Source: Acidimicrobiales bacterium
GTDB lineage: Bacteria > Actinomycetota > Acidimicrobiia > Acidimicrobiales > RAAP-2
Assembly (NCBI GenBank): GCA_017883065.1
Contig: JADGOG010000005.1
Location: 1 to 46,889, forward strand
Length of the DNA: 46,889 nucleotides
Direction of reading: 5' to 3'
Shown here piece after piece: positions 8,372 through 16,400 of this stretch (position 1 is its first letter; each line of letters opens with the position of its first letter). A program made the position numbers and the translations under genes. The notes below the pieces were generated by a model, which saw only the letters and a program-made list of their open reading frames with translations, did no database searches and had not been told where the DNA came from.

Positions 8372-8391
8372 CCGGGTTCCCTGGGAACCGG
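8372..8391. terminator. Hairpin between convergent genes
   Basis: CCGG-GTTCC/GGAAC-CGG forms a bulged hairpin with a CTG loop in the 91-bp space between the convergent small membrane protein gene and the BASS-family transporter gene. It could stop transcription from both sides. No U tract is seen. Confidence 0.4.
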
Positions 8392-8411
8392 CACCGCCGA
8401 CACGGTGTGGG

Positions 8412-9320
8412 CTAGATGCTGCGCCGACGGAGACGGCCGGCGGCTCCCGTGCCCCACACCAGGACCAGAATCCCGTAGAGGCCCAGTGGCGCAGCCGCGG
8501 CATCGCCGAAGGCACTGGTGGCGAGTCCGGCGGCGATGGCGAAGTCCCGCATCGAGGTGGTGAGGATGATCGCCGTTCCCACCGGTGGTCGAGACCCCCG
8601 GGCGATCACCGCCCCGAGCAGTGCCGAGGCCACGACGAAGATGATGAGAGCGCCGGCCAGGGCGAGGTAGCCGATGGAGACGTGCACCTCGGCGACGATC
8701 AGCGCTACGAGGACGGCCACGGCCACCGCCGCCGCGGTGGCGGCGGCATGCTCCAGCCGGGCGCTGAGGGGCCGCAGGCCACTGACCACCAGTCCGGCGA
8801 CCAGGGGCAGGGCGACCACCATCACCAGGTTGACGATGATGTGGCCGACGTGCACCGAGGTACCCCCGGCTTCGAGGGCCAGGACCGGTCCGGCGATGGC
8901 AACCGTGACGAGCGTCGAACCGACCAGGACGCCGGCGGACAGCGCGGCCTCGCCCCTGGCCATGGCGGTGGTGGCCACCGATGCGATCTCACAGGGGGCC
9001 AGTCCGATGGCCATCACCCCGTCTCGGAGCGATCCGGCGGCGACGATGCGTGAGGCCGCCCACGACAGTGCGGGCAGGACGGTCGCCCCGGCCACGAGAG
9101 CGACCACCAGCGGGTGCCAGGCGGAAGACGCCCGACGCAGGGCTTCGGGCTTGATGGTGACCGCTGTGGCGAACACCAGCACGGCGAGGATGGCGTTGAC
9201 CCCCTGGTGCCGGACCAGCCACCGGAGGGGTGACGGGGCACCCAGCCCCACGGCGGCGGCAACGAGCACGGTCACGAGCTCGGGGTACCCCGAGAGCACC
9301 TGGCGCAGCCGAGCCGTCAT
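8412..9320 (-). CDS. Bile acid:sodium symporter (BASS/SBF) family transporter
   Basis: A 302-residue membrane protein with about nine hydrophobic helices. The segment APCEIASVATTAMARGEAAL fits the BASS signature (in typical members CPGG-x2-SN-x2-T-x-LA-x-GD-x-ALS), and the late motif TTSMRDFAIAAGLA matches the second conserved helix. BASS proteins carry organic anions with sodium; the substrate here cannot be told. An arsenite Acr3 role is considered and not favoured: the match to the BASS signature is better and no arsenic genes are near. ATG at 9320 is chosen because the helices begin soon after it; the upstream reading frame lacks family features. Confidence 0.75.
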   Translation of the reverse strand: MTARLRQVLSGYPELVTVLVAAAVGLGAPSPLRWLVRHQGVNAILAVLVFATAVTIKPEALRRASSAWHPLVVALVAGATVLPALSWAASRIVAAGSLRDGVMAIGLAPCEIASVATTAMARGEAALSAGVLVGSTLVTVAIAGPVLALEAGGTSVHVGHIIVNLVMVVALPLVAGLVVSGLRPLSARLEHAAATAAAVAVAVLVALIVAEVHVSIGYLALAGALIIFVVASALLGAVIARGSRPPVGTAIILTTSMRDFAIAAGLATSAFGDAAAAPLGLYGILVLVWGTGAAGRLRRRSI

Positions 9321-9595
9321 CCAGGGCCAACAGGTCCGTCGCCACGACGGCCGAGCCGGTGTGTCGCCGGAGGTCGCCAGGCACCGTTCATATCCGGCAA
9401 CTATCGGGCAGCCGGCCGCTCCTGGCGAATCCGGGCGGGGCGAGGACCCAGCCCACCGGTGGCCTGAGAGACTGGCCCTGGACACGGGTCCATGATCATC
9501 CCGGGGGACTTCCGGGTAAGTTCTGTCGGCAACGGAGCACCGGATCGTCAGGTGGGCCGTTGGTGCGGGTCCCCTGGGACCCGGGAGGAGTGGAG
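9321..9595. other. Divergent intergenic region, BASS transporter / egtB
   Basis: This 275-bp stretch separates two divergent genes and must hold both promoters. I see no certain -35/-10 pair. The hairpin at 9566-9583 is listed separately. No RNA gene or riboswitch is recognised. Confidence 0.4.
9566..9583 (+). promoter_or_regulatory. Perfect hairpin just before the egtB ribosome binding site
   Basis: CGGGTCC-CCTG-GGACCCG is a perfect 7-bp stem that ends three nt before the GGAG-containing Shine-Dalgarno sequence of egtB (GGAGGAG, within 9584-9591). In the mRNA it could affect ribosome access, or the palindrome could be a protein site in DNA. Confidence 0.35.
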
Positions 9596-10861
9596 ATGAC
9601 CGATCTGCTGGAGAGTGTCGACGATCAGACCCTCACGGACCGGTTCTCCGCCACCCGCGCCCTGACCGAGTCGCTGGCGTCCCCCCTGTCGGCCGAGGAC
9701 CAGACCGTGCAGTCGATGCCGGACGTGAGCCCGACCAAGTGGCACCGGGCCCACACCACTTGGTTCTTCGAGACCTTCGTCCTGGAGCCGAATCTGGACG
9801 GGTACCGACCCTTCCATCCGATGTTCGGCTATCTGTTCAACTCCTACTACGAGGGAGTCGGTGCCCGGTACCCGCGCCGCGACCGGGGCCTGGTGTCCCG
9901 CCCGGGCATCGAGGAGGTCGCCGAGTACCGCCGGTTCGTCGACCGGGGCGTCACCGATCTGCTCGAGCGGCGCACCGACCAGGCGGGATGGGCCGGACTC
10001 GTCGAACTGGGCATCCACCACGAACAACAGCATCAAGAACTGCTGTTGATGGACATCAAGCACGTGCTCTCCCGCAATCCGCTCCTCCCCGCCTACGACA
10101 CCCTCTGCCTGCCGCCGCCCGGCCAGCAGCCCGGCCTGGGGTGGAGCGGGTATCCCGAGGGCACCTACCGGATCGGGCACCGGGGCGAAGGGTTCGCGTT
10201 CGACAACGAGCTCCCCTGCCACCGGGTCTATCTCGACGCCTTCGACCTCGCCGATCGGCCGGTGACCTGTGGGGAGTGGCTGGCCTTCATCGAGGACGAC
10301 GGGTACCACCGTCCCGAGCTGTGGCTGTCGGACGGGTGGGCCACGGTCACCGCCGAAGGCTGGGAGAGCCCGCTCTACTGGTCCACCACCGATGACGGTT
10401 GGCGGGAGTTCACCCTGGGCGGCCCCATCGCCCTCGATCCGGCGCAGCCGGTGTGCCACGTCAGCTACTACGAGGCCGACGCCTATGCCCGCTGGGCCGG
10501 CGCCCGGCTGCCCACCGAAGCCGAGTGGGAGGTGGCGGCAGCCGGGAGCCCCGGGGCCGGTCACTTCCTCGACCAGACCCGGCTTCATCCGACGCCGGTC
10601 GTCCCCGGCACCGCCCTCGCCGCACCGTCGGGCAACGTCTGGCAGTGGACCTCGTCGGCCTACAGCCCCTACCCCGGATTCGAGGCTGCTCCCGGTGCGG
10701 TCGGCGAGTACAACGGCAAGTTCATGGTCAACCAGCACGTGCTGCGGGGAGGATCGTGTGTGACACCCCCGGGTCACGCCAGGACCACCTATCGCAACTT
10801 CTTCCCCCCGTCAGCCCGTTGGGCCTTCGCCGGTCTTCGGTTGGCTCGGAACGTCCGATGA
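9596..10861 (+). CDS. egtB: Hercynine oxygenase EgtB (ergothioneine synthesis)
   Basis: A 421-residue iron(II) sulfoxide synthase that joins hercynine to a thiol (gamma-glutamylcysteine in mycobacteria, cysteine in some other types) using O2. The N-terminal DinB-like domain has KWHRAHTTWFFE (His50/His53) and HHEQQHQE (141-148), the iron-binding histidine set. The C-terminal half is a formylglycine-generating-enzyme (FGE)-like fold, seen in RLPTEAEWE, NVWQWT and LRGGS. ATG at 9596 follows GGAGGAG by five nt. egtD follows 48 nt downstream. No egtA, egtC or egtE lies in the window, so which thiol it uses stays open. Confidence 0.92.
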   Translation: MTDLLESVDDQTLTDRFSATRALTESLASPLSAEDQTVQSMPDVSPTKWHRAHTTWFFETFVLEPNLDGYRPFHPMFGYLFNSYYEGVGARYPRRDRGLVSRPGIEEVAEYRRFVDRGVTDLLERRTDQAGWAGLVELGIHHEQQHQELLLMDIKHVLSRNPLLPAYDTLCLPPPGQQPGLGWSGYPEGTYRIGHRGEGFAFDNELPCHRVYLDAFDLADRPVTCGEWLAFIEDDGYHRPELWLSDGWATVTAEGWESPLYWSTTDDGWREFTLGGPIALDPAQPVCHVSYYEADAYARWAGARLPTEAEWEVAAAGSPGAGHFLDQTRLHPTPVVPGTALAAPSGNVWQWTSSAYSPYPGFEAAPGAVGEYNGKFMVNQHVLRGGSCVTPPGHARTTYRNFFPPSARWAFAGLRLARNVR

Positions 10862-10909
10862 GGGGCACCTCATCCACACTCACCGTCGCGCCGAAGGAAC
10901 GCTCAGACC

Positions 10910-11893
10910 ATGAACACGATCATCCCCCCCACCATTGACATCCACCTGTCCGGGAGCGACCTCCGGGGCGCCATGGAACAGGACGTCCGCAGCGGGTTGA
11001 CCGCGGCGCCCAAGCGGCTGCCCCCCGTCTACTTCTACGACGACCGGGGAAGCCGCCTGTTCGACGAGATCACCCGCCTCCCCGAGTACTACCCGACCCG
11101 GTCGGAGCGCTCGATCCTCGACGCCCACGCCAAGGACATCGCCCGGCGCTCGGATGCAGACACGCTGGTCGAGCTGGGTGCGGGGACCTGTGACAAGTCG
11201 AGGGTGCTCCTCGACGCCATGCTGTCCACCGGGCGCCTCGAGCGCTTCGTCCCGCTCGACGTCAGTGACACCACCTTGTGGGAGGCGGCCACCGCGCTGT
11301 CCGAGGAGTACCCGGGCCTGGCGGTCAGCGCCGTGGTCGGTGACTTCCACCGCCACCTCGACCTCCTGCCCACCGGCGGCCGCCGCCTGTTCGCCTTCCT
11401 CGGCGGCACCATCGGCAACCTCGACCCGGGACAGCGTCGGACCTTCCTCATCGAGCTGGGCGGCGTGATGGCTGCCGACGACTGCCTCCTGCTCGGTACC
11501 GACCTGGTCAAGGACCGCTCCCGCCTGGTGCGCGCCTACGACGACCGGGCCGGTGTGACCGCCGAGTTCAACCGCAACGTGCTCCACGTCCTCAACCGCG
11601 AGCTCGGAGCCAACTTCGACCCCGAGCGGTTCGGCCACGTGGCCCGGTGGAACGAGGAGGACCAGCGCATCGAGATGTGGCTTCGCTCCGCCGGGGACCA
11701 GCACATCCGTGTGGCCGACCTCGACCTCGAGTTGCACTTCGGGTCGGGCGAGGAGATGCTCACCGAGATCAGCACCAAGTTCTCGCCCGATGCGCTGGCC
11801 GCCGAGTTGGGCGAGTGCGGGTTCGAGGTGGAGTGGATGTGGCCCTCAGACGGAGACGAGTTCCTGATGACGCTGGCCCGACCGGTGGCCTGA
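10910..11893 (+). CDS. egtD: L-histidine N-alpha-methyltransferase EgtD
   Basis: This 327-residue SAM-dependent methyltransferase makes hercynine (trimethylhistidine), the substrate of EgtB. Family marks are YFYDDRGSRLFDEITRLPEYYPTRSE (residues 37-62), the SAM-binding glycine motif VELGAGTCDKS (near 86-96), and GGTIGNLDP (near 164-172). Length is typical of the family. The ATG is preceded by GAAGGA. With egtB it makes the two-step core of the pathway; the final C-S lyase must be elsewhere or replaced. Confidence 0.93.
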   Translation: MNTIIPPTIDIHLSGSDLRGAMEQDVRSGLTAAPKRLPPVYFYDDRGSRLFDEITRLPEYYPTRSERSILDAHAKDIARRSDADTLVELGAGTCDKSRVLLDAMLSTGRLERFVPLDVSDTTLWEAATALSEEYPGLAVSAVVGDFHRHLDLLPTGGRRLFAFLGGTIGNLDPGQRRTFLIELGGVMAADDCLLLGTDLVKDRSRLVRAYDDRAGVTAEFNRNVLHVLNRELGANFDPERFGHVARWNEEDQRIEMWLRSAGDQHIRVADLDLELHFGSGEEMLTEISTKFSPDALAAELGECGFEVEWMWPSDGDEFLMTLARPVA

Positions 11894-11905
11894 ACCCCGG
11901 GACCG

Positions 11906-11936
11906 TTGCCCGGCCCCCGGGCCCGGCCCCGGGCAA
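11906..11936. terminator. Hairpin between convergent egtD and oxidoreductase genes
   Basis: An 8-bp perfect stem TTGCCCGG/CCGGGCAA encloses a GC-only loop that can itself pair. It fills most of the 56-bp space between two convergent genes and is a good candidate for a two-way terminator. Confidence 0.5.
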
Positions 11937-11949
11937 GACGGCCTGAGCG

Positions 11950-13320
11950 CTACTCCGCTCCCAGGTCCTTGACGGCGGACTCGATGGCCCGGTGGAACGT
12001 CGGGTACGCGTACATCATGTGCCGGAGGCTGGTGATGGGCACCTGGGCGTGCACGGCCAGGGTGAGCAGGCCGAGCACCTCCCCCCCGGTCGGCCCGACC
12101 GAGGTGGCCCCGACCAGTACGCCCCGGTCGAGGTCCTCGACCAGCTTGATGAAGCCCTGGTTGCCGGCCTTGTGGATCCACCCTCGGCTGGACGACGGGA
12201 TCTGGGCCATGCCCACCCGCACCCCGATGCCCTCCTGGCGCGCCTGACGCTCGCTGAGGCCGACCGAGCCGATCTCCGGATCGGTGAAGGTGACCCGGGG
12301 CACGGCCCGGTAGTCGGCAGGGACGACCGGGCGCCCGAGGATGTCGTTCACCACGATGTCGGCCTGGTACATCGACACGTGGGTGAAGGCACCTTTGCCG
12401 GTGATGTCGCCGACCGCCCACACGCCCTCGACACCCTCGACCCGGAGGTGGTCGTCGACCGGGAGCGAACGGGCCGACTCGTCGACACCGATGGCCGCGG
12501 CGTTGAGGCGGTCGAGATCGGCCCGGCGGCCGGCCGCCACCAGCAGTCGATCGACCACCAGCGGTGCCCCGGAGCCGAGGGAGATGGAGAACCGGTGGCC
12601 ATCGTGGTGGACCGACTCCACGCCCACGTCGGTGCGGACGTCGATGCCCTCGTCTGCGAACACCTCGGCCAGCAGCACTCCGGACTCGGGCTCTTCGGGG
12701 GCCACCAGGTGGGGAGCGGCCTCGAGCACGGTGACCTCGGATCCGAAGCGCCGGAACACCTGGGCCAACTCGACACCGATGGCACCCCCGCCGAGTACGG
12801 CCAGGGTGGCCGGCACCTCTTCGGTCTCGATGGCCTGGCGGTTGGTCCAGTACGGGGTGTCGGCCAGACCGGCCACCGGGGGCACCCAGGCCCGGGTGCC
12901 CGCCCCGATCACGATGGCCCGTGCGGCGTCGAAGACCCGATCGCCCACCGCCACCCGACCGTTCCCTTCGAGCCGACCCCAACCCCGGACGAACCGCCCG
13001 CCCTTCCCCTCGAACCGCTCGACGGCCGCCCGGTCGTCCCAGTTGTCGGTGGCCTCGTCCCGGATGCGCCTGGCCACCGGTGCCCAGTCCGGCACCACCG
13101 TGGCCGCGCCGGCCATCCCTTCGATGCGCCGGGCCTCGGCCAGGAGGTCGGAGGCGCGGATCATCATCTTGGAGGGGATGCACCCCCAGTAGGGGCACTC
13201 ACCGCCCACCAGGCCGCCGTCGATACCCACCACGTCGAGACCGGCCTCGGCCAACCGCCCGGCCACGTCCTCACTGCCCGGGCCGAGGCCCACCACGATC
13301 ACATCGGCTGGTTCGGTCAT
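11950..13320 (-). CDS. FAD-dependent pyridine nucleotide-disulfide oxidoreductase
   Basis: A 456-residue flavoenzyme of the dihydrolipoamide dehydrogenase/mercuric reductase fold. It has an N-terminal FAD motif (VVGLGPGSEDVAGRLAEAG), the redox-active pair in GGECPYWGCIPSK (residues about 40-52), and an NAD(P)H motif VLGGGAIGVELAQ. At the C-terminus, where lipoamide and mycothione reductases have the catalytic HxHP...E, this protein has YAYPTFHRAIES, so the acid/base histidine is missing. It is therefore unlikely to be a standard lipoamide or mycothiol-disulfide reductase; substrate unknown. ATG at 13320 follows GGAGG. It converges with egtD and stands alone as a transcription unit. Confidence 0.8.
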   Translation of the reverse strand: MTEPADVIVVGLGPGSEDVAGRLAEAGLDVVGIDGGLVGGECPYWGCIPSKMMIRASDLLAEARRIEGMAGAATVVPDWAPVARRIRDEATDNWDDRAAVERFEGKGGRFVRGWGRLEGNGRVAVGDRVFDAARAIVIGAGTRAWVPPVAGLADTPYWTNRQAIETEEVPATLAVLGGGAIGVELAQVFRRFGSEVTVLEAAPHLVAPEEPESGVLLAEVFADEGIDVRTDVGVESVHHDGHRFSISLGSGAPLVVDRLLVAAGRRADLDRLNAAAIGVDESARSLPVDDHLRVEGVEGVWAVGDITGKGAFTHVSMYQADIVVNDILGRPVVPADYRAVPRVTFTDPEIGSVGLSERQARQEGIGVRVGMAQIPSSSRGWIHKAGNQGFIKLVEDLDRGVLVGATSVGPTGGEVLGLLTLAVHAQVPITSLRHMMYAYPTFHRAIESAVKDLGAE

Positions 13321-13534
13321 CTCCGGCTCCTCCGGTCGAGTCGTCGCCACCTCCGGTTCTACCCCATCCGCGGCGGTTCCCACCGGCTCCGCGCTCGCCT
13401 CGTCCAGCGGACAACGCCGGCGGTGGACGAGGAGCGAAGCGAGGACGACGCCTGGCCCCGTCCGACCCCCGACGACGCGGCCACGGAGGCCGCCGGCCGA
13501 GTGGTCGACCGGTGGTGGGTGGCCGTCGACGCGG
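13321..13534. other. Intergenic region upstream of the oxidoreductase gene
   Basis: These 214 bp lie between the rlmB stop and the start of the next minus-strand gene. They are very GC-rich. I see no RNA gene and no convincing promoter; the promoter of the oxidoreductase should lie here. Confidence 0.4.
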
Positions 13535-14539
13535 TCAGCTGACCCGTTCGGCCCGCTGCCGGGCCACGTCGAAGCAGGCGATGGCACCGGCGGTGGACAC
13601 GTTGAGCGAGGACAGCGAACCGTGCTGGGGGATGGCTCCCAGCACGTCGCACCGCTTCCGGGTCAGATCGGCCAGGCCGCTGCCCTCCGATCCGAGCACC
13701 AGGGCCACCGGCTGGTCGCCCAGTGGTAGTTCGTAGAGGGACTGGCGGGCCTCCCCGACCAGACCCACCGTCCACACTCCGAGGGAGGAGAGCTTCTGGA
13801 GTGCGGTCGGGATGCCGGCCACCAGGGCCATGGGCAGGTACTCGATCGCCCCGGCGGCGACCTTGGCCACCGTCGGCGACAGATGGGCCGACCGGTGCCG
13901 CGGGAAGACCACCCCGGTCACCCCGGCGCACTCGGCGCTGCGCAACACGGCCCCCACGTTGTGAGGATCGGTGATCCCGTCCAGGACCAGCAGGAACGGG
14001 ACCTTTCCCCGACGGCTCGGTTCACACAGGGCCTCGAGTGGCGTCTCGTCGACGGGCCGGGCCAGGGCCACCACGCCCTGAGGGGCGTCGGTCCGGGCCA
14101 GTGAGTCGATCCGACGCCGGGACACGTACTCCACCCGCACCCGTCGCTTGGCCGCCAGCTGCTCGATCTCGTCGAGGATGGGGGAGGCGTCCATGCCGTC
14201 GGCCATGACCAACGAGTTGACCGCCCGCCGGTTGGCGATGAGCAGCTCACGGACCGCCTGACGGCCTTCGACCTGGTCGCCGCCCAGCCCCACCGGGGTG
14301 GTCGGGCGGCGGTCACGCTGGGCCCCGCCCGAGCGATCGGGGGCTCCCCGACCCTGGCCCGACCTCGAGCCGGCACCGGTACTTCCCCGGCCCGTCGAGG
14401 CGCGCGTGCCCGTCGGACGACCGGATCCGCCCCGACCGGCACCACCCGGCTTGGCACCGCCACCCCGGGCGCTGTTGGCGCTCGACCGACCCCGGCCGCT
14501 GCCGGTGGCGCCGCGCCCTCCGCCCTTGGGCGGGGTCAC
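13535..14539 (-). CDS. rlmB: TrmH-family 23S rRNA (guanosine-2'-O)-methyltransferase RlmB-like
   Basis: A 334-residue SpoU/TrmH-family enzyme that methylates the 2'-O of a ribosomal RNA guanosine. The C-terminal catalytic domain shows the three motifs of the trefoil-knot fold: DGITDPHNVGAVLRSAECAG, LVLGSEGSGL, and IPQHGSLSSLNVSTAGAIA. Before it lies the L30e-like RNA-binding domain starting at GGDQVEGRQAVRELL (near residue 85). The first 80 or so residues are an unusual glycine-, arginine- and serine-rich tail, likely disordered. Start at 14539 overlaps the ispF stop (14536). The carD-ispD-ispF-rlmB run is tightly packed and probably one operon. Confidence 0.9.
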   Translation of the reverse strand: MTPPKGGGRGATGSGRGRSSANSARGGGAKPGGAGRGGSGRPTGTRASTGRGSTGAGSRSGQGRGAPDRSGGAQRDRRPTTPVGLGGDQVEGRQAVRELLIANRRAVNSLVMADGMDASPILDEIEQLAAKRRVRVEYVSRRRIDSLARTDAPQGVVALARPVDETPLEALCEPSRRGKVPFLLVLDGITDPHNVGAVLRSAECAGVTGVVFPRHRSAHLSPTVAKVAAGAIEYLPMALVAGIPTALQKLSSLGVWTVGLVGEARQSLYELPLGDQPVALVLGSEGSGLADLTRKRCDVLGAIPQHGSLSSLNVSTAGAIACFDVARQRAERVS

Positions 14540-15084
14540 CGTGCCACCTCGTGGTCGCCGTCCCCGGTGACGGGGGCCAGCAGCACCACGGCGGTACAGG
14601 CGATCCCCTCGGCCCGGCCCAGGGCCCCGAGGCCTTCAGCCCGGGTGGCCTTCACGTTCACCGGCGCACCGACGATGCCGGCCAGACGGGCGGACATCTC
14701 GTCCACGAAGGGGGCCAGCCTGGGCCGCTCGGCCACCACCGTGCAGTCGGCGTTGACCGGCACCCATCCGGCACGGAGGGCCAGGTCCACCACGCGGGCC
14801 AGGATGGCCATGCTGTCGGCACCCTCCCATCGGGGATCGTCGTCGGGCGCATGCCGGCCCAGGTCACCCAATCCGGCCGCACCGAGGACGGCGTCGGCGA
14901 TGGCATGGGCCACGGCGTCGGCGTCGCTGTGCCCGAGGAGGCCCTGGGACCCGTCGCCGGTGATGGCCACGCCTCCCAGGATCAGCGGACGGTCGGGATC
15001 GTCGGAGAACCGGTGCACGTCGATGCCCTGTCCGATCCGCAACGATCCGGCCCCGTCGGTGCCACCGGTCGGAACGGCGCTCAC
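14536..15084 (-). CDS. ispF: 2-C-methyl-D-erythritol 2,4-cyclodiphosphate synthase IspF
   Basis: A 182-residue enzyme of the MEP isoprenoid route that closes CDP-methylerythritol phosphate into the cyclodiphosphate. GIDVHRF holds the zinc ligands Asp and His; HSDADAVAHAIADAVLGAAG is the second conserved region; KATRAEGLGALGRAEGIA ends the domain. The protein carries about 15 extra residues before the usual start. The GTG start at 15084 overlaps the ispD TGA as GTGA, and it ends by overlapping the rlmB start. It works with IspD upstream; the polyprenyl synthase at 21854 uses products of the same route. Confidence 0.93.
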   Translation of the reverse strand: MSAVPTGGTDGAGSLRIGQGIDVHRFSDDPDRPLILGGVAITGDGSQGLLGHSDADAVAHAIADAVLGAAGLGDLGRHAPDDDPRWEGADSMAILARVVDLALRAGWVPVNADCTVVAERPRLAPFVDEMSARLAGIVGAPVNVKATRAEGLGALGRAEGIACTAVVLLAPVTGDGDHEVAR

Positions 15085-15779
15085 CGGGGCACCGCACGCA
15101 TCAGCGCCTCGGCCAGATCGAGGTCCTCGGGGCGGGTGATCTTGAGGTTCCGGGGGTCACCGGGCACGGTGCGAACGGTCGCGCCCACCGCCTCGAGCAG
15201 GCCGGCATCATCGGTGGCGTCGCCCCCGGACCGGTGTGCGGCCCGCAGAGCCCGGGCGTCGAAGGCCTGGGGGGTCTGCACGGTGACCAGCCCGTCGCGG
15301 TCGACGGTCGAGAGCACCACACCCTTCGAGGTCCGCTTGAGGGTGTCGGACACCGGGAGCACCGGGATCACCCCGTCGGTCCCGTCCACCTTGGCTGCGG
15401 CGACCACGGCGGCGAACAGGTCGGCACCGGCCAGAGGCCGGGCGGCGTCGTGGACCACGATGATGGCGGCGTCTTCGGGGACGGCGGCCAGGCCGGCTCG
15501 CACCGAGTCCGCTCTCGAGGGGCCGCCGACCACGGTGACGTCCGCTCCCAGGTCGGTTCCCTGATCTCGGACGTGATCGGCGGCCTGCGTATCGCCAGGG
15601 CCACCCGGGGCGTCCGCGGGAACCACCACGACAACCCCGTTGGCCACGGACCGGGCGGCCTCGACCGACCAGGCCGCCACCGGACGATCACCGAGTTTGA
15701 GGAACTGCTTGGGAGCGCCGAAGCGACGTCCCGAACCGCCGGCCACCACGATGGCCCAGACCGACCCCCCTCGGGTCAG
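15081..15779 (-). CDS. ispD: 2-C-methyl-D-erythritol 4-phosphate cytidylyltransferase IspD, likely CTG start
   Basis: This 232-residue enzyme transfers CMP to methylerythritol phosphate. The nucleotide-binding loop VWAIVVAGGSGRRFGAPKQF (residues 7-26), VHDAARPL and QTPQAFD are family hallmarks. The first usual start codon in this frame, GTG at 15749, would cut off WAIV of the first beta strand. No ATG, GTG or TTG in frame lies between it and well inside carD. A CTG at 15779 overlaps the carD TGA as CTGA, has GAGG about seven nt upstream, and restores the whole strand. I therefore choose CTG; the conservative alternative is 15749. Confidence 0.85.
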   Translation of the reverse strand: MTRGGSVWAIVVAGGSGRRFGAPKQFLKLGDRPVAAWSVEAARSVANGVVVVVPADAPGGPGDTQAADHVRDQGTDLGADVTVVGGPSRADSVRAGLAAVPEDAAIIVVHDAARPLAGADLFAAVVAAAKVDGTDGVIPVLPVSDTLKRTSKGVVLSTVDRDGLVTVQTPQAFDARALRAAHRSGGDATDDAGLLEAVGATVRTVPGDPRNLKITRPEDLDLAEALMRAVPR

Positions 15780-16252
15780 GGCAGCACCTCGTCGAGCCTG
15801 ACCTCTGCGGCCTCCTCGTCGACGCCGAGGGCAAAGGTCAACTCGGACACCAGGATCTGGCGGGCCCGCTGGAGCATGCGCTTCTCGCCGGCCGACAGGC
15901 CCTTGTCCTTGTCGCGGATGGAGAGGTTCCGCACCACTTCGGCCACCTGGTAGATGTCCCCGGAACGGAGCTTCTCCGAATGGTTCTTGTACCGACGGGA
16001 CCAGTTGGTGGGCATACGGGCCTCCTTCTTCCGGAGCACCGCGAACACCTCTTCCACCTCTTCGTCGTTGATCACTTCCCGCAGACCGACGCCGTCGGTG
16101 TTGTCAGCCGGGACCATCAGGGTCAGATCCCCGTAGGCCAGCCGGAGCACGAGGTACTCCTGCTTCTTCCCGAAAGCCTCTTTGGTCTCACGTCGTTCGA
16201 CTACTGCCGCGCCGTGGTGCGGATAGACGACCTTGTCACCGATGTCGAACAC
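15776..16252 (-). CDS. carD: CarD-family transcriptional regulator
   Basis: A 158-residue RNA polymerase-binding global regulator. CarD binds the beta subunit through its N-terminal Tudor-like domain (FDIGDKVVYPHHGAAVVE, residues 2-19) and stabilises the open promoter complex through its helical C-terminal domain, in which a tryptophan wedges the DNA (here NWSRRYKNHSEKL region). GTG at 16252 is chosen because AGGAGG lies just upstream; a longer frame to 16333 has no support. ispD follows with a four-base overlap, an arrangement common in actinobacteria. A possible promoter is at 16325-16352. Confidence 0.93.
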   Translation of the reverse strand: MFDIGDKVVYPHHGAAVVERRETKEAFGKKQEYLVLRLAYGDLTLMVPADNTDGVGLREVINDEEVEEVFAVLRKKEARMPTNWSRRYKNHSEKLRSGDIYQVAEVVRNLSIRDKDKGLSAGEKRMLQRARQILVSELTFALGVDEEAAEVRLDEVLP

Positions 16253-16324
16253 CGTTCCTCCTGGCGTTGCGTGCTGGTCCCGGGGCTGGTGAGCGACATC
16301 GGGACCGCGTAGGCGAAGCACGCA

Positions 16325-16352
16325 ATGGTACACGGTGGGGAGTGGGGCCCAA
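16325..16352 (-). promoter_or_regulatory. Possible carD promoter
   Basis: On the minus strand TTGGGC (16347-16352), 16 nt, then TACCAT (16325-16330) resembles a SigA promoter. It lies about 70 nt before the carD start in the 148-bp space after disA. Support is from sequence only. Confidence 0.35.
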
Positions 16353-16400
16353 ACCGGGGCACCCTCGCCCGACCGCCAGCGGGCTGTCGGCAGGCAGCGC

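Noticed and set aside
7599-9320. Arsenic resistance operon (ArsR plus Acr3-like transporter)
   Set aside because: The regulator has no cysteine, the transporter fits BASS better and is convergent, and no arsenate reductase is present.
9596-10861. Formylglycine-generating enzyme for the sulfatase at 24315
   Set aside because: The protein carries the EgtB-specific DinB-like iron-binding domain and sits with egtD; it shares only the C-terminal fold with the sulfatase-activating enzyme.
13321-13534. Small RNA gene in the space before the oxidoreductase
   Set aside because: No cloverleaf or known RNA signature was found; it is only GC-rich.
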